Below, piece by piece: positions 26,283-35,701 of a stretch of 64,000 nt of DNA (within the stretch, counting starts at the first letter, position 1; each line of letters begins with the position of its first letter). The notes under the pieces are model-generated. The model was not told the DNA's origin. It saw nothing but the letters and a program-made list of their open reading frames with translations, and searched no databases. The DNA is from Parabacteroides sp. AD58. Lineage in GTDB: Bacteria > Bacteroidota > Bacteroidia > Bacteroidales > Tannerellaceae. The stretch spans positions 2,542,001 to 2,606,000 of the forward strand of contig NZ_CP146284.1 in assembly GCF_023744375.2 (NCBI RefSeq), written 5' to 3'. The translations under genes and the position numbers were made by a program.

Positions 26283-27542
26283 CTATTCATAATGCAATGT
26301 TTCTGCCGGATTCATTCGGGTAATCTTATTGGCTGGAATGCGAATACCCAGGTAAATCATACCGCCCATCAACAGATAAGAAACCGATAAGGTAATCAGG
26401 AAGCGCCACCAGGTATAAGCCAGCCGATACGTATCGGGCATATCCAGATACAACATATTTACCAAGAAGATCAGCAGGAAAGGTAAAGTCAGCGCCAACA
26501 GGAAAAGCCCTTCGAGGAATAATTCCCGGCGTAACTGTGCTTTTGAGGCACCGACAGCTGCCCGCAACCCGATTTCTGCCCGCCGTGACTGCGTGCGTAA
26601 CCAGAAGGTACCGACAATCCCAAAGAAGATATTCACCAGCATGAACCCGACCATGGCAATCTTTTTCTTCTGATTGTCCAAACGAGGCTTCAACATATCA
26701 GCCCGGTATTCACTGATGGGTTTCAGGGTGGAAACATACAAATCCCCAACTTGTAACCGATCTCCTTGCGCTTGCAGGAATGCATTCATATCTTCTGCTT
26801 TGAAGCCGTCTTTCATCCGAAGAAGACATTGGATATAATAAACACCTTGTTCAGTGATCAGATCGCTCACTTCCTGATCGGTCTTTAGACAAGTCAAATA
26901 ATGACCAATGGCTTTATCAAATTCTCTCTCCCTCATTGGCTGCATCACGGCAGCTACTTCCATCGGGTTAGATTCCGGATCTGTCTTTATTTTCTTACCA
27001 ACAGCCATGGATGTACCAAACAATCCTTCCACTACATTCTCAGGAAGAACTACATTTCCCGGATGACGCATAATTTCGTCGTATAAAGGTTTCCCGTCAG
27101 GCGTTTTCATCCGAAATACCCGACAATAATCCGGTGTAGCGACATACCATCTCCACACTTGCGAATTATAGGCTGTATCATTCTCCGATATCAACCCATT
27201 TCTGAATCTACGACTGTAGGTATAAGGAATGGCTGCAGCCGATAAACCAACAGCCTCCACTTCCGGACAATGTCGTAGATTATCCAGTAAACGAAGAAAA
27301 TTTTCGGAATCACTTTCCGCGTCTTGTAAAGAATCAGGTGATGAGGAGTCGAACTCCTTGTTAAATTCAACACTATACGTATTCGTGATGTCATATCCCA
27401 AAGGTTGCCGATAGGTATACGCATCAACCAATAAAGAATCGGCCATCACCCACAACATAGCCGTTACCAATAGTAATTCCAGGAAGATCCAAACATTCCC
27501 GCTTCGTTGGTTCCAAATCAAAGTCAAAAGATGCTTTATCAT
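26283..27542 (-). CDS. ABC transporter permease, FtsX/MacB type, class B, copy 1
   Basis: 419 residues beginning MIKHLLTLIWNQRSGNVWIF with a first segment to about residue 36, a periplasmic domain, three C-terminal segments, the FtsX motif QSRRAEIGLRAAVGASKAQLR and the tail PANKITRMNPAETLHYE. It starts 18 bp after its class A partner. Confidence 0.9.
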   Translation of the reverse strand: MIKHLLTLIWNQRSGNVWIFLELLLVTAMLWVMADSLLVDAYTYRQPLGYDITNTYSVEFNKEFDSSSPDSLQDAESDSENFLRLLDNLRHCPEVEAVGLSAAAIPYTYSRRFRNGLISENDTAYNSQVWRWYVATPDYCRVFRMKTPDGKPLYDEIMRHPGNVVLPENVVEGLFGTSMAVGKKIKTDPESNPMEVAAVMQPMREREFDKAIGHYLTCLKTDQEVSDLITEQGVYYIQCLLRMKDGFKAEDMNAFLQAQGDRLQVGDLYVSTLKPISEYRADMLKPRLDNQKKKIAMVGFMLVNIFFGIVGTFWLRTQSRRAEIGLRAAVGASKAQLRRELFLEGLFLLALTLPFLLIFLVNMLYLDMPDTYRLAYTWWRFLITLSVSYLLMGGMIYLGIRIPANKITRMNPAETLHYE

Positions 27543-27560
27543 ATAAATCCTGTTTTATCG

Positions 27561-28832
27561 TTATTTATTCGTTTCTTCTCCATTCTTCAAGGCCTCACAA
27601 ATTGGCTTACGCGAAATCCACCAAGCAGGTAATCCTGCCGAAAGCAGATTGATCAACATACAAAAGAGCAAAGCAAGGACGAAAGCCTCGGGGCGGAACA
27701 GCATTTCGGCTCTCAACTCCGTGTTGCTTGCCTTAAGCAAGAAGTCTTTACACAAAGGAAACAAGGCCCAGGAAAATACCAATCCCAACATACCGCCCAG
27801 TAATGACATCAATCCGTTCTCATATAGGACCTGGCGCACAATTTGTACACTCGTGGCTCCGAAAGCTTTACGGACTCCAATTTCCGCCTGCCGCTTTCGG
27901 ATGGACGATTGCGTCACGCCCAACAAGTTCAATACCGGAACAAGCAACAAGAAGAGCATTGCCCCACCTGTTTCCAACCAAAAGTCTTTCCAATCCACAT
28001 AAATCTGTCCAATTGACCCCATTGCCTTGTCCCATTGCGTAATGGGATTCTCAAAGAACGAGATTGAATATTTCTCTTTAGTGGCATTATACCGGGCAAT
28101 CTGCTGTTGTAACTCTTTCCGGATAGCATCAAAGTCACTCGACTTCTTTGCTAACAGAACAACATTGAAATTTCCAATCATATTCTCCAAGTCCTGCGAA
28201 GTCTTCAATAAAGGCCAGGCAGTATAAGGATACCAAACATCTGCATAGGCAGTCGCAGCAGCTTTACTGACATTCTCCACAACTCCACAAATACGTCCTA
28301 TACCCGCATTAAGCTTTACTTCTTTTCCGACAACATCAACCGTTCCAAACAACTCTCTGGCCATCCATTCCGAAACAATCACCTGTCGGATACCAGACTC
28401 AAAGTCAGCTTCTGTGAAAGGTCCACCTTTGATGAAATGGAAGGAAAAGATTTTCCAGAAATTAAGATCCACCATCTTCACGGTATAAGCTGTATAATTA
28501 CGCTTATCCAAAGTAGAGACGGGTTCCGTCTCCTTCACATAAGCAGTTACAGCCTCTGGAATTTTCAGGGAATAGAAACATTCCTTCACAGCTTCGTCAG
28601 ACATATTACCGTTATTTTGTGACTCCTCACTTTTAACACAAGTTCCATCTTCCACATAAAGCATCCGGTCACGATGTTCTTCCGGATAATAATTGACTAC
28701 CTGAACTTGCAGCACCAGCACGACCATCATGATCATCGTAATGGAAATGGCCGTTCCTATAATCGAGATCGTACTCACCAGCCGGTTCTCTTTCAGCATC
28801 TGAAATGCCTGTTTGATGTATTGTTTAAGCAT
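27561..28832 (-). CDS. ABC transporter permease, FtsX/MacB type, class A, copy 1
   Basis: Start placed at ATG 28832 (MLKQYIKQAFQMLKENRLVST), as in the other class A copies; the longer frame to 28892 covers the repeat. 423 residues, four membrane segments, FtsX motif KRQAEIGVRKAFGATSVQIV, end PAWWISRKPICEALKNGEE. First permease after the adaptor gene. Confidence 0.9.
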   Translation of the reverse strand: MLKQYIKQAFQMLKENRLVSTISIIGTAISITMIMMVVLVLQVQVVNYYPEEHRDRMLYVEDGTCVKSEESQNNGNMSDEAVKECFYSLKIPEAVTAYVKETEPVSTLDKRNYTAYTVKMVDLNFWKIFSFHFIKGGPFTEADFESGIRQVIVSEWMARELFGTVDVVGKEVKLNAGIGRICGVVENVSKAAATAYADVWYPYTAWPLLKTSQDLENMIGNFNVVLLAKKSSDFDAIRKELQQQIARYNATKEKYSISFFENPITQWDKAMGSIGQIYVDWKDFWLETGGAMLFLLLVPVLNLLGVTQSSIRKRQAEIGVRKAFGATSVQIVRQVLYENGLMSLLGGMLGLVFSWALFPLCKDFLLKASNTELRAEMLFRPEAFVLALLFCMLINLLSAGLPAWWISRKPICEALKNGEETNK

Positions 28833-28929
28833 ATATGTTAGGTTTATAGTTAATAAGTTAACCCGTTGACGAGTTGACAAGGTTTTGAACACCTTTCCAT
28901 GACCTTGTTAACTTGTCAACTTGTTTCCT
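28833..28929. repeat. Intergenic repeat in the ABC operon (4 of 4)
   Basis: Contains the 33-nt block 28865-28897 shared exactly with 26212-26244, then CCTTGTTAACTTGTCAACTT as the complementary arm. Confidence 0.75.
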
Positions 28930-30177
28930 CTATTTCTCCAATTTCATCTTTCTCTTATTCTTATAATTGCTCATGTCTGAAACAACGACCTGATCGCCGG
29001 GCTTCAGTCCGCTGACGACTTCTACCAGTTCATAATTACTGTCGCCCAACTGGACTTTCCGTTTCAGCAACTCATTTCCTGAGCGGACAAACAGTTCGTA
29101 TTCACCCGGACCGACGTAATAACTGCCGTTGGCAATACGCATCACCGAATCCTTCACGGCTGTCAGGACATACACATCCGTTTTCAAGCCCGAACGAAGC
29201 CGCTTGTGATTGTCTTGCTCCAAACGGACTGAGAAAGACATCACGCCATTCTTCGACAACGGAGTAACATCCGTCACAGTTCCCGCCAATTCTTCCTTTC
29301 CGACTTTCACGATAGCCCGGCTGCCGGCAGCAATACGGTCGCCATACGTATCCGCAATCTCGCCTTCTATCTTGAAATGCGACAAATCCGATACAATCGC
29401 CACCTTCTCTCCTTGTGCCACCTGTGCACCGATATCTGTATTCACATATGTCAGAATTGCTTTCCGCGGCGCTTTGATCCGGGCATCATCGAGGGTCCGT
29501 TTGGTTTCCGCCAAAGTCTTGCGGGCAATATTCAATTCCAGTTCTTTCACTTTAAGGTCGGCATCTGCTGTTGCCTGTTCGTTGATAAACTTCTGTTCAT
29601 CCTCTTCCAGTTTCAGCTTGCTCACATTGTAATCCAATTCCACCTGACGCACTTTATCAGTCGTTCCGGCACCCAGACTATCCAAGTATTGTTCGTTGCG
29701 CAGTTCCACCGCTTTCCGGTTCAGTTCCATCCGAGAGACTTTCAACTGCATTTCCATTTCCGACAGTTTGCTCCGGTTCTGGATGCGCAGCTGTTCCAAC
29801 TTCAGTTCATTCATCTGCACTTCATCGAGCTGCTTCTTATAATCCGTTTCCGCACTCAGCAAATCCAGGCGTAAGATCGGTGTCCCTACTTCCACCGAAT
29901 CTCCCCCTTTCTTATACACTTCCAAAATACGGGAATTAATGGGCGAATTGATAATCTCCTCGAATGCCGGAACGACCTTGCCCGAAGCACTCACCGACAC
30001 ATCGATACTGCCCTCATCTACCACCGAAAAGACAATATCCCGCTCATGCAGACTTTCCTGCATCAGCTGCATCAAGGCTATCACGGCTGCTATACCAACC
30101 ACAACCATTCCGCCCCATTTCATCCACATCCGGCGTTTCTCCCGATTCCGCTGTTCTTTTGATATTTCTCTATCCAT
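28930..30177 (-). CDS. HlyD/MacA-type periplasmic adaptor protein
   Basis: 415 residues: one N-terminal membrane anchor (MVVVGIAAVIALMQLM), a lipoyl-like half motif (SGKVVPAFEEIINSPINSRI), a long coiled coil (about 110-230, LKLEQLRIQNRSKLSEMEMQ), then beta-barrel and membrane-proximal domains. It should bridge the ABC permeases to the TolC-family protein encoded at 17264. It is the first gene of the operon, with a sigma-54 promoter 41 bp upstream. Confidence 0.92.
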   Translation of the reverse strand: MDREISKEQRNREKRRMWMKWGGMVVVGIAAVIALMQLMQESLHERDIVFSVVDEGSIDVSVSASGKVVPAFEEIINSPINSRILEVYKKGGDSVEVGTPILRLDLLSAETDYKKQLDEVQMNELKLEQLRIQNRSKLSEMEMQLKVSRMELNRKAVELRNEQYLDSLGAGTTDKVRQVELDYNVSKLKLEEDEQKFINEQATADADLKVKELELNIARKTLAETKRTLDDARIKAPRKAILTYVNTDIGAQVAQGEKVAIVSDLSHFKIEGEIADTYGDRIAAGSRAIVKVGKEELAGTVTDVTPLSKNGVMSFSVRLEQDNHKRLRSGLKTDVYVLTAVKDSVMRIANGSYYVGPGEYELFVRSGNELLKRKVQLGDSNYELVEVVSGLKPGDQVVVSDMSNYKNKRKMKLEK

Positions 30178-30217
30178 ACGACTTTCTTCTTAACTGATCT
30201 TATTTGCCAACCTACGA

Positions 30218-30233
30218 GGCAAAAGCCGTGCCA
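30218..30233 (-). promoter_or_regulatory. Sigma-54 (-24/-12) promoter of the adaptor/ABC operon
   Basis: The minus strand reads TGGCACGGCTTTTGCC, matching TGGCACGN4TTGC in full with the correct 10 nt between GG and GC. It is 41 bp before the adaptor start. Confidence 0.88.
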
Positions 30234-30276
30234 AAAAGATAAATCATTGATTTACAAGACAGGCTTTTCTAACAAG

Positions 30277-30292
30277 TGTTCGGAAACGGACA
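30277..30292. promoter_or_regulatory. Dyad, candidate NtrC-type enhancer of the adaptor operon
   Basis: TGTTCGGAAACGGACA, 44 bp upstream of the -24 element. It differs from 18836-18851 only in the centre (GAAA for GTTT). Confidence 0.7.
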
Positions 30293-30499
30293 ATAACCAA
30301 TTGAGAATGGACAATGGACAACAAAGAACCATCAATTTTCAATCTACATGATTGATTGTTTTCGCGCGCGGGCGCGCTACTCTCTCTCTCAATAATAAAT
30401 ATACTTTACTATACTTTACTTTGTGCACTTTTCACGGTTAAAATCGAAGTTTTAGCTGCGCAAATGAGGATTTCAGCAGTGATAATATGGATACTGAAA

Positions 30500-30553
30500 A
30501 AAGCCGGCGTGTTTTGATAAAAAGGTAGGCACAAAATGATGAAAACATAGGCA
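30500..30553. repeat. 21-nt dispersed repeat units, copy B
   Basis: AAAAAGCCGGCGTGTTTTGAT is followed 21 nt later by AAAAGGTAGGCA and then by AAAACATAGGCATGAAT. The same words occur at 43383-43440 and 55030-55100. Confidence 0.65.
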
Positions 30554-30640
30554 TGAATTTATACAACACACATAACGGTTCGTTACGTAATAATTTTTGC
30601 TTTTCGAGCTAAAGCTTCAAACGCAGATTTTGGAAATTAC

Positions 30641-30648
30641 TATATTTG
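30641..30648 (+). promoter_or_regulatory. -7 element for yhcG
   Basis: TATATTTG, exact TAnnTTTG match, 45 bp before the start. Confidence 0.5.
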
Positions 30649-30692
30649 TGAAGGGAAGAATACATAATAAAAACAAGTATTTGCATTAAGAA

Positions 30693-31751
30693 ATGAAGGA
30701 TATACAATATAATAAAACCAATAGCATTCTTGACGATACAAAACAAATCATCGAGACAGCCCAGTCGTTTGCCTATCAATCTATCAATATAGCATTAGTG
30801 AAACGTAATTGGCTACTTGGTAAACGTATAGCTGAAGAAATATTACAAGGAGATGAACGCGCTAAATACGGTTCTGAATTAATAAAACAATTATCTGAAC
30901 AACTAACGAAATTATATGGTAAAGGGTTTACGAAAACAAATCTCTATCAATTCATGGACTTTTTCAGAAAGTTTCCAGAAATTTTCCACTCGCTGAGTGG
31001 AAAATCATCTACAAACCTTCTTTCATGGACTCATTACCGTGTATTATTACAGATAAATGACACCCATGTAAGAAATTGGTATGCGAATGAAGCGTTAATC
31101 CAAACATGGAATGTACGAACATTACAACGAAACATTTCATCTCAATATTATCATAGATTGCTCTTATCACAACATAAAGAACTGGTGAAACAGGAAATAA
31201 TACAAAATACGAAACCACTCCCACAATCTAATAAATTAGAATTCATCAAGAATCCTATTATCGCTGAATTTTTAGGGATAACAACAGATTTACAGGATTT
31301 TACTGAATCTAACCTTGAAAGAGCAATTATCGATAATCTACAAAAGTTCCTCATGGAAATGGGGAAAGGATATGCTTTTGTAGCTCGCCAACAACATATT
31401 CATACAGAGAAACAAGATTATTATATTGATCTTGTCTTTTATAACTACATTTTGAAATGTTTTGTCCTAATTGATTTAAAAACAAACAAAATAACTCATC
31501 AGGATGTAGGACAAATGGATATGTATATTCGGATGTATGATGAATTAAAACGTACCGAAGGAGATAATCCAACATTAGGGATTGTGCTTTGTGCAGATAC
31601 AGATGAGGATATAGCAAGATATTCCATTTTACATGGAAACGAACAGCTATTTGCAAGTAAATATAAACTCTATCTTCCGAGTGAAGAAGAACTGAGGGCA
31701 GAAATAGAGAATCAGAAAATGATTTACTATTTACAAAATGAAAATCTTTAA
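30693..31751 (+). CDS. yhcG: YhcG family PD-(D/E)XK nuclease domain protein (DUF1016)
   Basis: 352 residues. The N-terminal DUF1016 helical domain shows VKRNWLLGKRIAEEIL, YGKGFTKTNLYQFMDFFRKFPEI and LSWTHYRVLLQI. The C-terminal nuclease domain shows DYYIDLVFYNYILKCFVLIDLKTNKITHQDVGQMDMYI, where D...D-x-K is the catalytic set. The family is seen near restriction systems and genomic islands; its biological role is unsettled. The AT-rich gene stands alone between two intergenic regions, with its own promoter and terminator, and was probably acquired. Confidence 0.9.
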   Translation: MKDIQYNKTNSILDDTKQIIETAQSFAYQSINIALVKRNWLLGKRIAEEILQGDERAKYGSELIKQLSEQLTKLYGKGFTKTNLYQFMDFFRKFPEIFHSLSGKSSTNLLSWTHYRVLLQINDTHVRNWYANEALIQTWNVRTLQRNISSQYYHRLLLSQHKELVKQEIIQNTKPLPQSNKLEFIKNPIIAEFLGITTDLQDFTESNLERAIIDNLQKFLMEMGKGYAFVARQQHIHTEKQDYYIDLVFYNYILKCFVLIDLKTNKITHQDVGQMDMYIRMYDELKRTEGDNPTLGIVLCADTDEDIARYSILHGNEQLFASKYKLYLPSEEELRAEIENQKMIYYLQNENL

Positions 31752-31783
31752 ATCCAGAGAAGCGCTTGTATCGTATATGAAAA

Positions 31784-31835
31784 AGCCTCCACCCCGAAAG
31801 TATAAACTCTTTGAGGTGAAGGCTCTCCTTTTTTA
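31784..31835. terminator. Terminator after yhcG
   Basis: AGCCTCCACCCCGAAAG (31784-31800) pairs imperfectly with CTTTGAGGTGAAGGCT (31809-31824), followed by CTCCTTTTTTA. The A run before it allows use from the other strand too. Confidence 0.8.
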
Positions 31836-31881
31836 GGAATAACCTTTTGCCGGGGAAAAACCGGCTATTTTACAAATGTTG

Positions 31882-32454
31882 TTATTGTTCAACGATTTCC
31901 TTTACTTCGACCTGGAATACCAATGTCGTATAAGGCTTGATATTGTCACCGTATCCAGAAACGCCATATCCCAATTGATAAGGAACCCAGACTTCCCAGA
32001 TATCTCCTTCGTGCATGTGCTGCAAAGCGGTTGTCCAACCATCTACCACACCACTGACCGACGTTTCTAACGGATCGTCGCTGTTCTCTCTCAAAGCTGA
32101 GTCAAAAACTTCGCCTTGTGCCAGTACATTATTCCGGTCGCTAATAACATTTCCATCTTCATTGGTCACAAAACAGCCTTTGTAGTAACATTTAACCTTA
32201 CTGGTGTAATAAATCGTCTCCGTACCTTCGCCTTTCTTCAGAATCTTGCAGATGATTTGTCCGTTACCACTTTCCGAATTGATGGTAAACAAGGTCGTAT
32301 CAGTCTTTGCATCCTGTAAACGGGCATCGAAGGCGGCCAGATTTATTTCTTTCCAAGCCTCATCAATTACTATTTTATCATCATCATCACTGCATGCCGC
32401 CAAAGTGAACAGCATGACTACCAACATCCATGTAATGTGCCAATACTTTTTCAT
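31882..32454 (-). CDS. FKBP-type peptidyl-prolyl isomerase, lipoprotein
   Basis: 190 residues. The lipobox LAAC (cysteine 21) is followed by an acidic SDDDD stretch, so it is a lipoprotein of the cell envelope. The FKBP fold is seen in VKCYYKGCFVTNEDG, GEVFDSALREN, VVDGWTTALQHMHEGDIWEVWVPYQLGYGVSG and TTLVFQVEVKEI. It should assist folding of envelope proteins. It starts 1 bp after the glyS stop, so the two are co-transcribed. The active-site aromatic set is mostly present; activity is likely but not certain. Confidence 0.9.
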   Translation of the reverse strand: MKKYWHITWMLVVMLFTLAACSDDDDKIVIDEAWKEINLAAFDARLQDAKTDTTLFTINSESGNGQIICKILKKGEGTETIYYTSKVKCYYKGCFVTNEDGNVISDRNNVLAQGEVFDSALRENSDDPLETSVSGVVDGWTTALQHMHEGDIWEVWVPYQLGYGVSGYGDNIKPYTTLVFQVEVKEIVEQ

Positions 32455-32455
32455 G

Positions 32456-34003
32456 TTATTCTTCTACTATTTTCTTCAACAAACTTCTCATGCTTACTTT
32501 CTCAGAGATAATGTCATGCAACTGGTCGATGCTGACACGTTCCTGTTCCATCGTATCACGGAAACGGATGGTTACGCAATTATCTTTCAATGTATCATGA
32601 TCGACAGTGATGCAGTACGGAGTACCGATAGCATCCTGACGACGATAACGCTTACCAATTGAATCCTTTTCATCATACTGGCAACGGAAATCCAAACGCA
32701 GCATCTGCATGATTTCTTCTGCTTTTTCAGGCAGACCGTCTTTCTTTACCAATGGGAGAACAGCCAATTTGATCGGAGCCAATGCTGCCGGTAACTTCAG
32801 GACGACGCGTGTTTCGCCGTTTTCCAAAGTCTCTTCGCAATAAGAACCGGCCATCACACTCAAGAACATACGGTCAACACCAATAGAAGTTTCGATGACG
32901 TACGGAGTATAGCTCTGGTTCAATTCCGGATCAAAATATTGGATTTTCTTTCCTGAGAATTTCTCATGCTGGCTCAAGTCGAAGTTAGTACGACTGTGAA
33001 TACCTTCCACTTCCTTGAAACCGAACGGCATTTCGAATTCGATATCAGTAGCAGCATTCGCATAGTGAGCCAACTTCTCATGGTCATGGAAACGATATTT
33101 CTCATTACCCAACCCCAAAGCCTGATGCCATTTCAAACGAGTAGCTTTCCATTTCTTGAACCATTCCATTTCTTCACCCGGACGAACAAAGAACTGCATT
33201 TCCATCTGTTCGAATTCACGCATACGGAAGATAAACTGACGGGCAACGATCTCGTTACGGAAAGCTTTACCGATCTGGGCAATACCGAACGGAACCTTCA
33301 TACGGCCTGTCTTTTGTACATTCAGGAAGTTTACAAAGATACCCTGAGCCGTTTCCGGACGCAGATAAACCTTCATCGAACCATCGGCTGTTGAACCCAT
33401 TTCAGTAGAGAACATCAGGTTGAACTGACGAACGTCTGTCCAGTTACGCGTACCTGAAATCGGACAAACGATGTCGCAATCCAGAATCAGCTGGCGCAAG
33501 TCCTCGAAGTTCGATTCGTTCATATCCTTTGAATAGCGTTCGTGGATTTCGTTCCACTTTGCCTGGTGCTCCAACACACGCGGATTGGTTGCACGGAACT
33601 GAGCCTCGTCAAAAGCATCGCCAAACTTCTTGGCTGCCTTGGCAACTTCCTTATTTATCTTTTCTTCTATCTTAGCCAAATGATCTTCAATCAGGACATC
33701 GGCACGATAGCGTTTCTTGGAATCTTTATTATCGATCAACGGATCATTGAAAGCATCCACATGGCCGGAAGCTTTCCAGATTGTCGGGTGCATAAAGATA
33801 GCCGAATCAATGCCCACTACATTCTCATGCAGCAAAGTCATGCTATCCCACCAGTATTTCTTAATGTTGTTCTTCAACTCTACACCGTTCTGTCCATAAT
33901 CATAAACAGCACCCAGGCCATCATAAATTTCGGATGAAGGGAATACGAAACCGTATTCTTTACAGTGCGATACTAATTTCTTAAAAACATCTTCTTGTGC
34001 CAT
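32456..34003 (-). CDS. glyS: Glycyl-tRNA synthetase, dimeric class II type
   Basis: 515 residues, the single-chain alpha2 type. It begins MAQEDVFKKLVSHCKEYGFVFPSSEIYDGLGAVYDYGQNG and contains class II motif 2 (FRNEIVARQFIFRMREFEQME) and motif 3 near GVDRMFLSVM, with the anticodon-binding domain (APIKLAVLPLVKKDG...RFRDTMEQERVSIDQL) at the end. It charges tRNA-Gly in the cytosol. Upstream, a near-consensus -7 box lies on the minus strand at about 34050-34057. Confidence 0.97.
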   Translation of the reverse strand: MAQEDVFKKLVSHCKEYGFVFPSSEIYDGLGAVYDYGQNGVELKNNIKKYWWDSMTLLHENVVGIDSAIFMHPTIWKASGHVDAFNDPLIDNKDSKKRYRADVLIEDHLAKIEEKINKEVAKAAKKFGDAFDEAQFRATNPRVLEHQAKWNEIHERYSKDMNESNFEDLRQLILDCDIVCPISGTRNWTDVRQFNLMFSTEMGSTADGSMKVYLRPETAQGIFVNFLNVQKTGRMKVPFGIAQIGKAFRNEIVARQFIFRMREFEQMEMQFFVRPGEEMEWFKKWKATRLKWHQALGLGNEKYRFHDHEKLAHYANAATDIEFEMPFGFKEVEGIHSRTNFDLSQHEKFSGKKIQYFDPELNQSYTPYVIETSIGVDRMFLSVMAGSYCEETLENGETRVVLKLPAALAPIKLAVLPLVKKDGLPEKAEEIMQMLRLDFRCQYDEKDSIGKRYRRQDAIGTPYCITVDHDTLKDNCVTIRFRDTMEQERVSIDQLHDIISEKVSMRSLLKKIVEE

Positions 34004-34183
34004 ATCGAATCTTTTAATAATCTTTTCTAGCTTGATTTATCAGCTTGCAAAGTAAGCGATTTTTTCAAAATATTTTATCACTTCTTTCTGTAATTTGTTG
34101 GAAAACATAATGAATCTTCCATAAAAATGCTATCTTTACGACAAAATTATCTATAATAGTTGACTTAAATCATTCCTTTAATC

Positions 34184-35620
34184 ATGATGCATTCAGAAAT
34201 ATCCCGTAGAAAGTTCCTGAAGAGCGCGCTGGCACTATCGGCTGCTTCAGTGATTCCTTCCTTCTGGATTCCGGCAAAAGCTAATACCATGCCTAAGAAT
34301 CCCTTTGTCAGTGCCAATGACCGAGTAAATATTGCCTTTATCGGTATCGGAAACCGTGGTGGTGAAATTGCCAAAGAATTGTATAATACCGGACTGTGTA
34401 ACGTAGTTGCCCTCTGTGATGTGGATATGGGAGCCAAACATACCCAGGAAATCATCTCGATGTTCCCGAAAGTTCCCCGTTTCCAGGACTTCCGGCAGAT
34501 GTTCGACCAGATGGCAGACAAAATCGATGCCGTTACAGTGGGTGTTCCCGACCATTCACACTTCCCGATCACCATTGAAGCCATGGCACACGGCAAACAC
34601 GTGTATGTAGAGAAACCAATGGCACGTACTTTCAATGAGATCGAAGTTATGATGCGTGCCGCCAAGAAATACGGAGTAGTCACCCAGATGGGTAACCAAG
34701 GCCACTCCGAAGCCAATTATTTCCAGTTTAAAGCCTGGAAAGAAGCGGGTATCATCAAAGATGTGACAGCCATTACGGCACACATGAACAGTCCGCGCCG
34801 CTGGCACGGCTGGAACCCGAATATCAAACACATGCCAATGGGCGAGCCTGTTCCGGAAACGATGGACTGGGATACCTGGCTGGGCGTTTGCCAGTATCAT
34901 GCTTATAACCACGATTATCATTTAGGACAATGGCGCTGCTGGTATGATTTCGGTATGGGAGCTTTGGGCGACTGGGGTGCACATATTTTGGATACAGCCC
35001 ACGAGTTCCTCGACTTAGGATTACCTACAGAAGTCAATCCGCTTTATCTGAAAGATCATAATCCGTTCTTCTACCCGATGTCTTCTACGCTGTTGTTCCG
35101 CTTCCCCGAACGCGGCAACATGCCGGCTGTAGATGTTACCTGGTACGACGGACTGGATAATATTCCGGCTGTACCTGAAGGTTACGGCGTTTCGGAAATC
35201 GATCCGAACATCCCGACCGTAGCCGGTGGAAAGATACAACCCGCCAAGTTGAATCCGGGTAAAGAGATCTATTCGAAGACATTGACCTTCAAAGGTGGTT
35301 CACACGGCAGCACGTTGTCGATCATTCCGGAAGAAAAGGCAAAAGAAATGGCATCCAAATTACCGGAAGTTCCGAAGAGTCCGTCGAACCATTATGCCAA
35401 CTTCCTGCTGGCTTGCCAAGGAAAAGAAAAGACCCGCTCGCCGTTCGAGATCGCCGGTCCGTTAAGTCAGGTATTCTGCCTCGGTGTTTTGGCGCAGCGA
35501 CTGAACCGCAAGCTGGTATTCGACCGTGATACTAAACAGATCACCAACGATCCATTTGCCAACCAGATGCTCGTAGGCGAACCGCCACGTAAAGGCTGGG
35601 AACAGTATTATAATGTATAA
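34184..35620 (+). CDS. Gfo/Idh/MocA family oxidoreductase, Tat-exported
   Basis: 478 residues. A twin-arginine signal (SRRKFLKSALALSAASVIPSF) sends the folded, NAD-bound protein out of the cytoplasm. The Rossmann motif is FIGIGNRGGEIAKEL, and EKPMA is the family lysine motif (usual catalytic K). A C-terminal domain contains WHGWNPN and DWGAHILDTAHEF. Bacteroidales carry many such secreted proteins in glycan loci, with proposed sugar oxidation or glycosidase-like chemistry; the substrate is unknown. Starts at 34184 and 34187 are both possible. It stands alone and has a -7-like TATCTTTA at 34131-34138. Confidence 0.9.
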   Translation: MMHSEISRRKFLKSALALSAASVIPSFWIPAKANTMPKNPFVSANDRVNIAFIGIGNRGGEIAKELYNTGLCNVVALCDVDMGAKHTQEIISMFPKVPRFQDFRQMFDQMADKIDAVTVGVPDHSHFPITIEAMAHGKHVYVEKPMARTFNEIEVMMRAAKKYGVVTQMGNQGHSEANYFQFKAWKEAGIIKDVTAITAHMNSPRRWHGWNPNIKHMPMGEPVPETMDWDTWLGVCQYHAYNHDYHLGQWRCWYDFGMGALGDWGAHILDTAHEFLDLGLPTEVNPLYLKDHNPFFYPMSSTLLFRFPERGNMPAVDVTWYDGLDNIPAVPEGYGVSEIDPNIPTVAGGKIQPAKLNPGKEIYSKTLTFKGGSHGSTLSIIPEEKAKEMASKLPEVPKSPSNHYANFLLACQGKEKTRSPFEIAGPLSQVFCLGVLAQRLNRKLVFDRDTKQITNDPFANQMLVGEPPRKGWEQYYNV

Positions 35621-35636
35621 GGTCTTATTATAAGAA

Positions 35637-35683
35637 AACAAGGTTTCAGATCATCTTCCATTGATATGTCTGAAACCTTGTTT
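35637..35683. terminator. Bidirectional terminator between convergent genes
   Basis: AACAAGGTTTCAGA (35637-35650) pairs perfectly with TCTGAAACCTTGTT (35669-35682). Confidence 0.88.
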
Positions 35684-35701
35684 GCAGATGTATCTGTCCG
35701 T

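Larger units (their letters stand above)
30178..30692. other. Regulatory and repeat-rich intergenic region, 515 bp
   Basis: From left to right it holds the sigma-54 promoter and dyad of the adaptor operon, an eroded GAGAATGGACAATGGACA motif with a nearby inverse copy (30302-30345), a GC-only run (30363-30377) followed by CTCTCTCTCTC, a TATACTTTAC repeat pair, 21-nt repeat units at 30500-30550, and the promoter of yhcG. Confidence 0.6.

Noticed and set aside
30299..30315. Second enhancer-like dyad upstream of the adaptor operon
   Set aside because: ATTGAGAATGGACA matches the TGTTCGG/CGGACA plan too weakly and is better explained as part of the GAGAATGG repeat pair.
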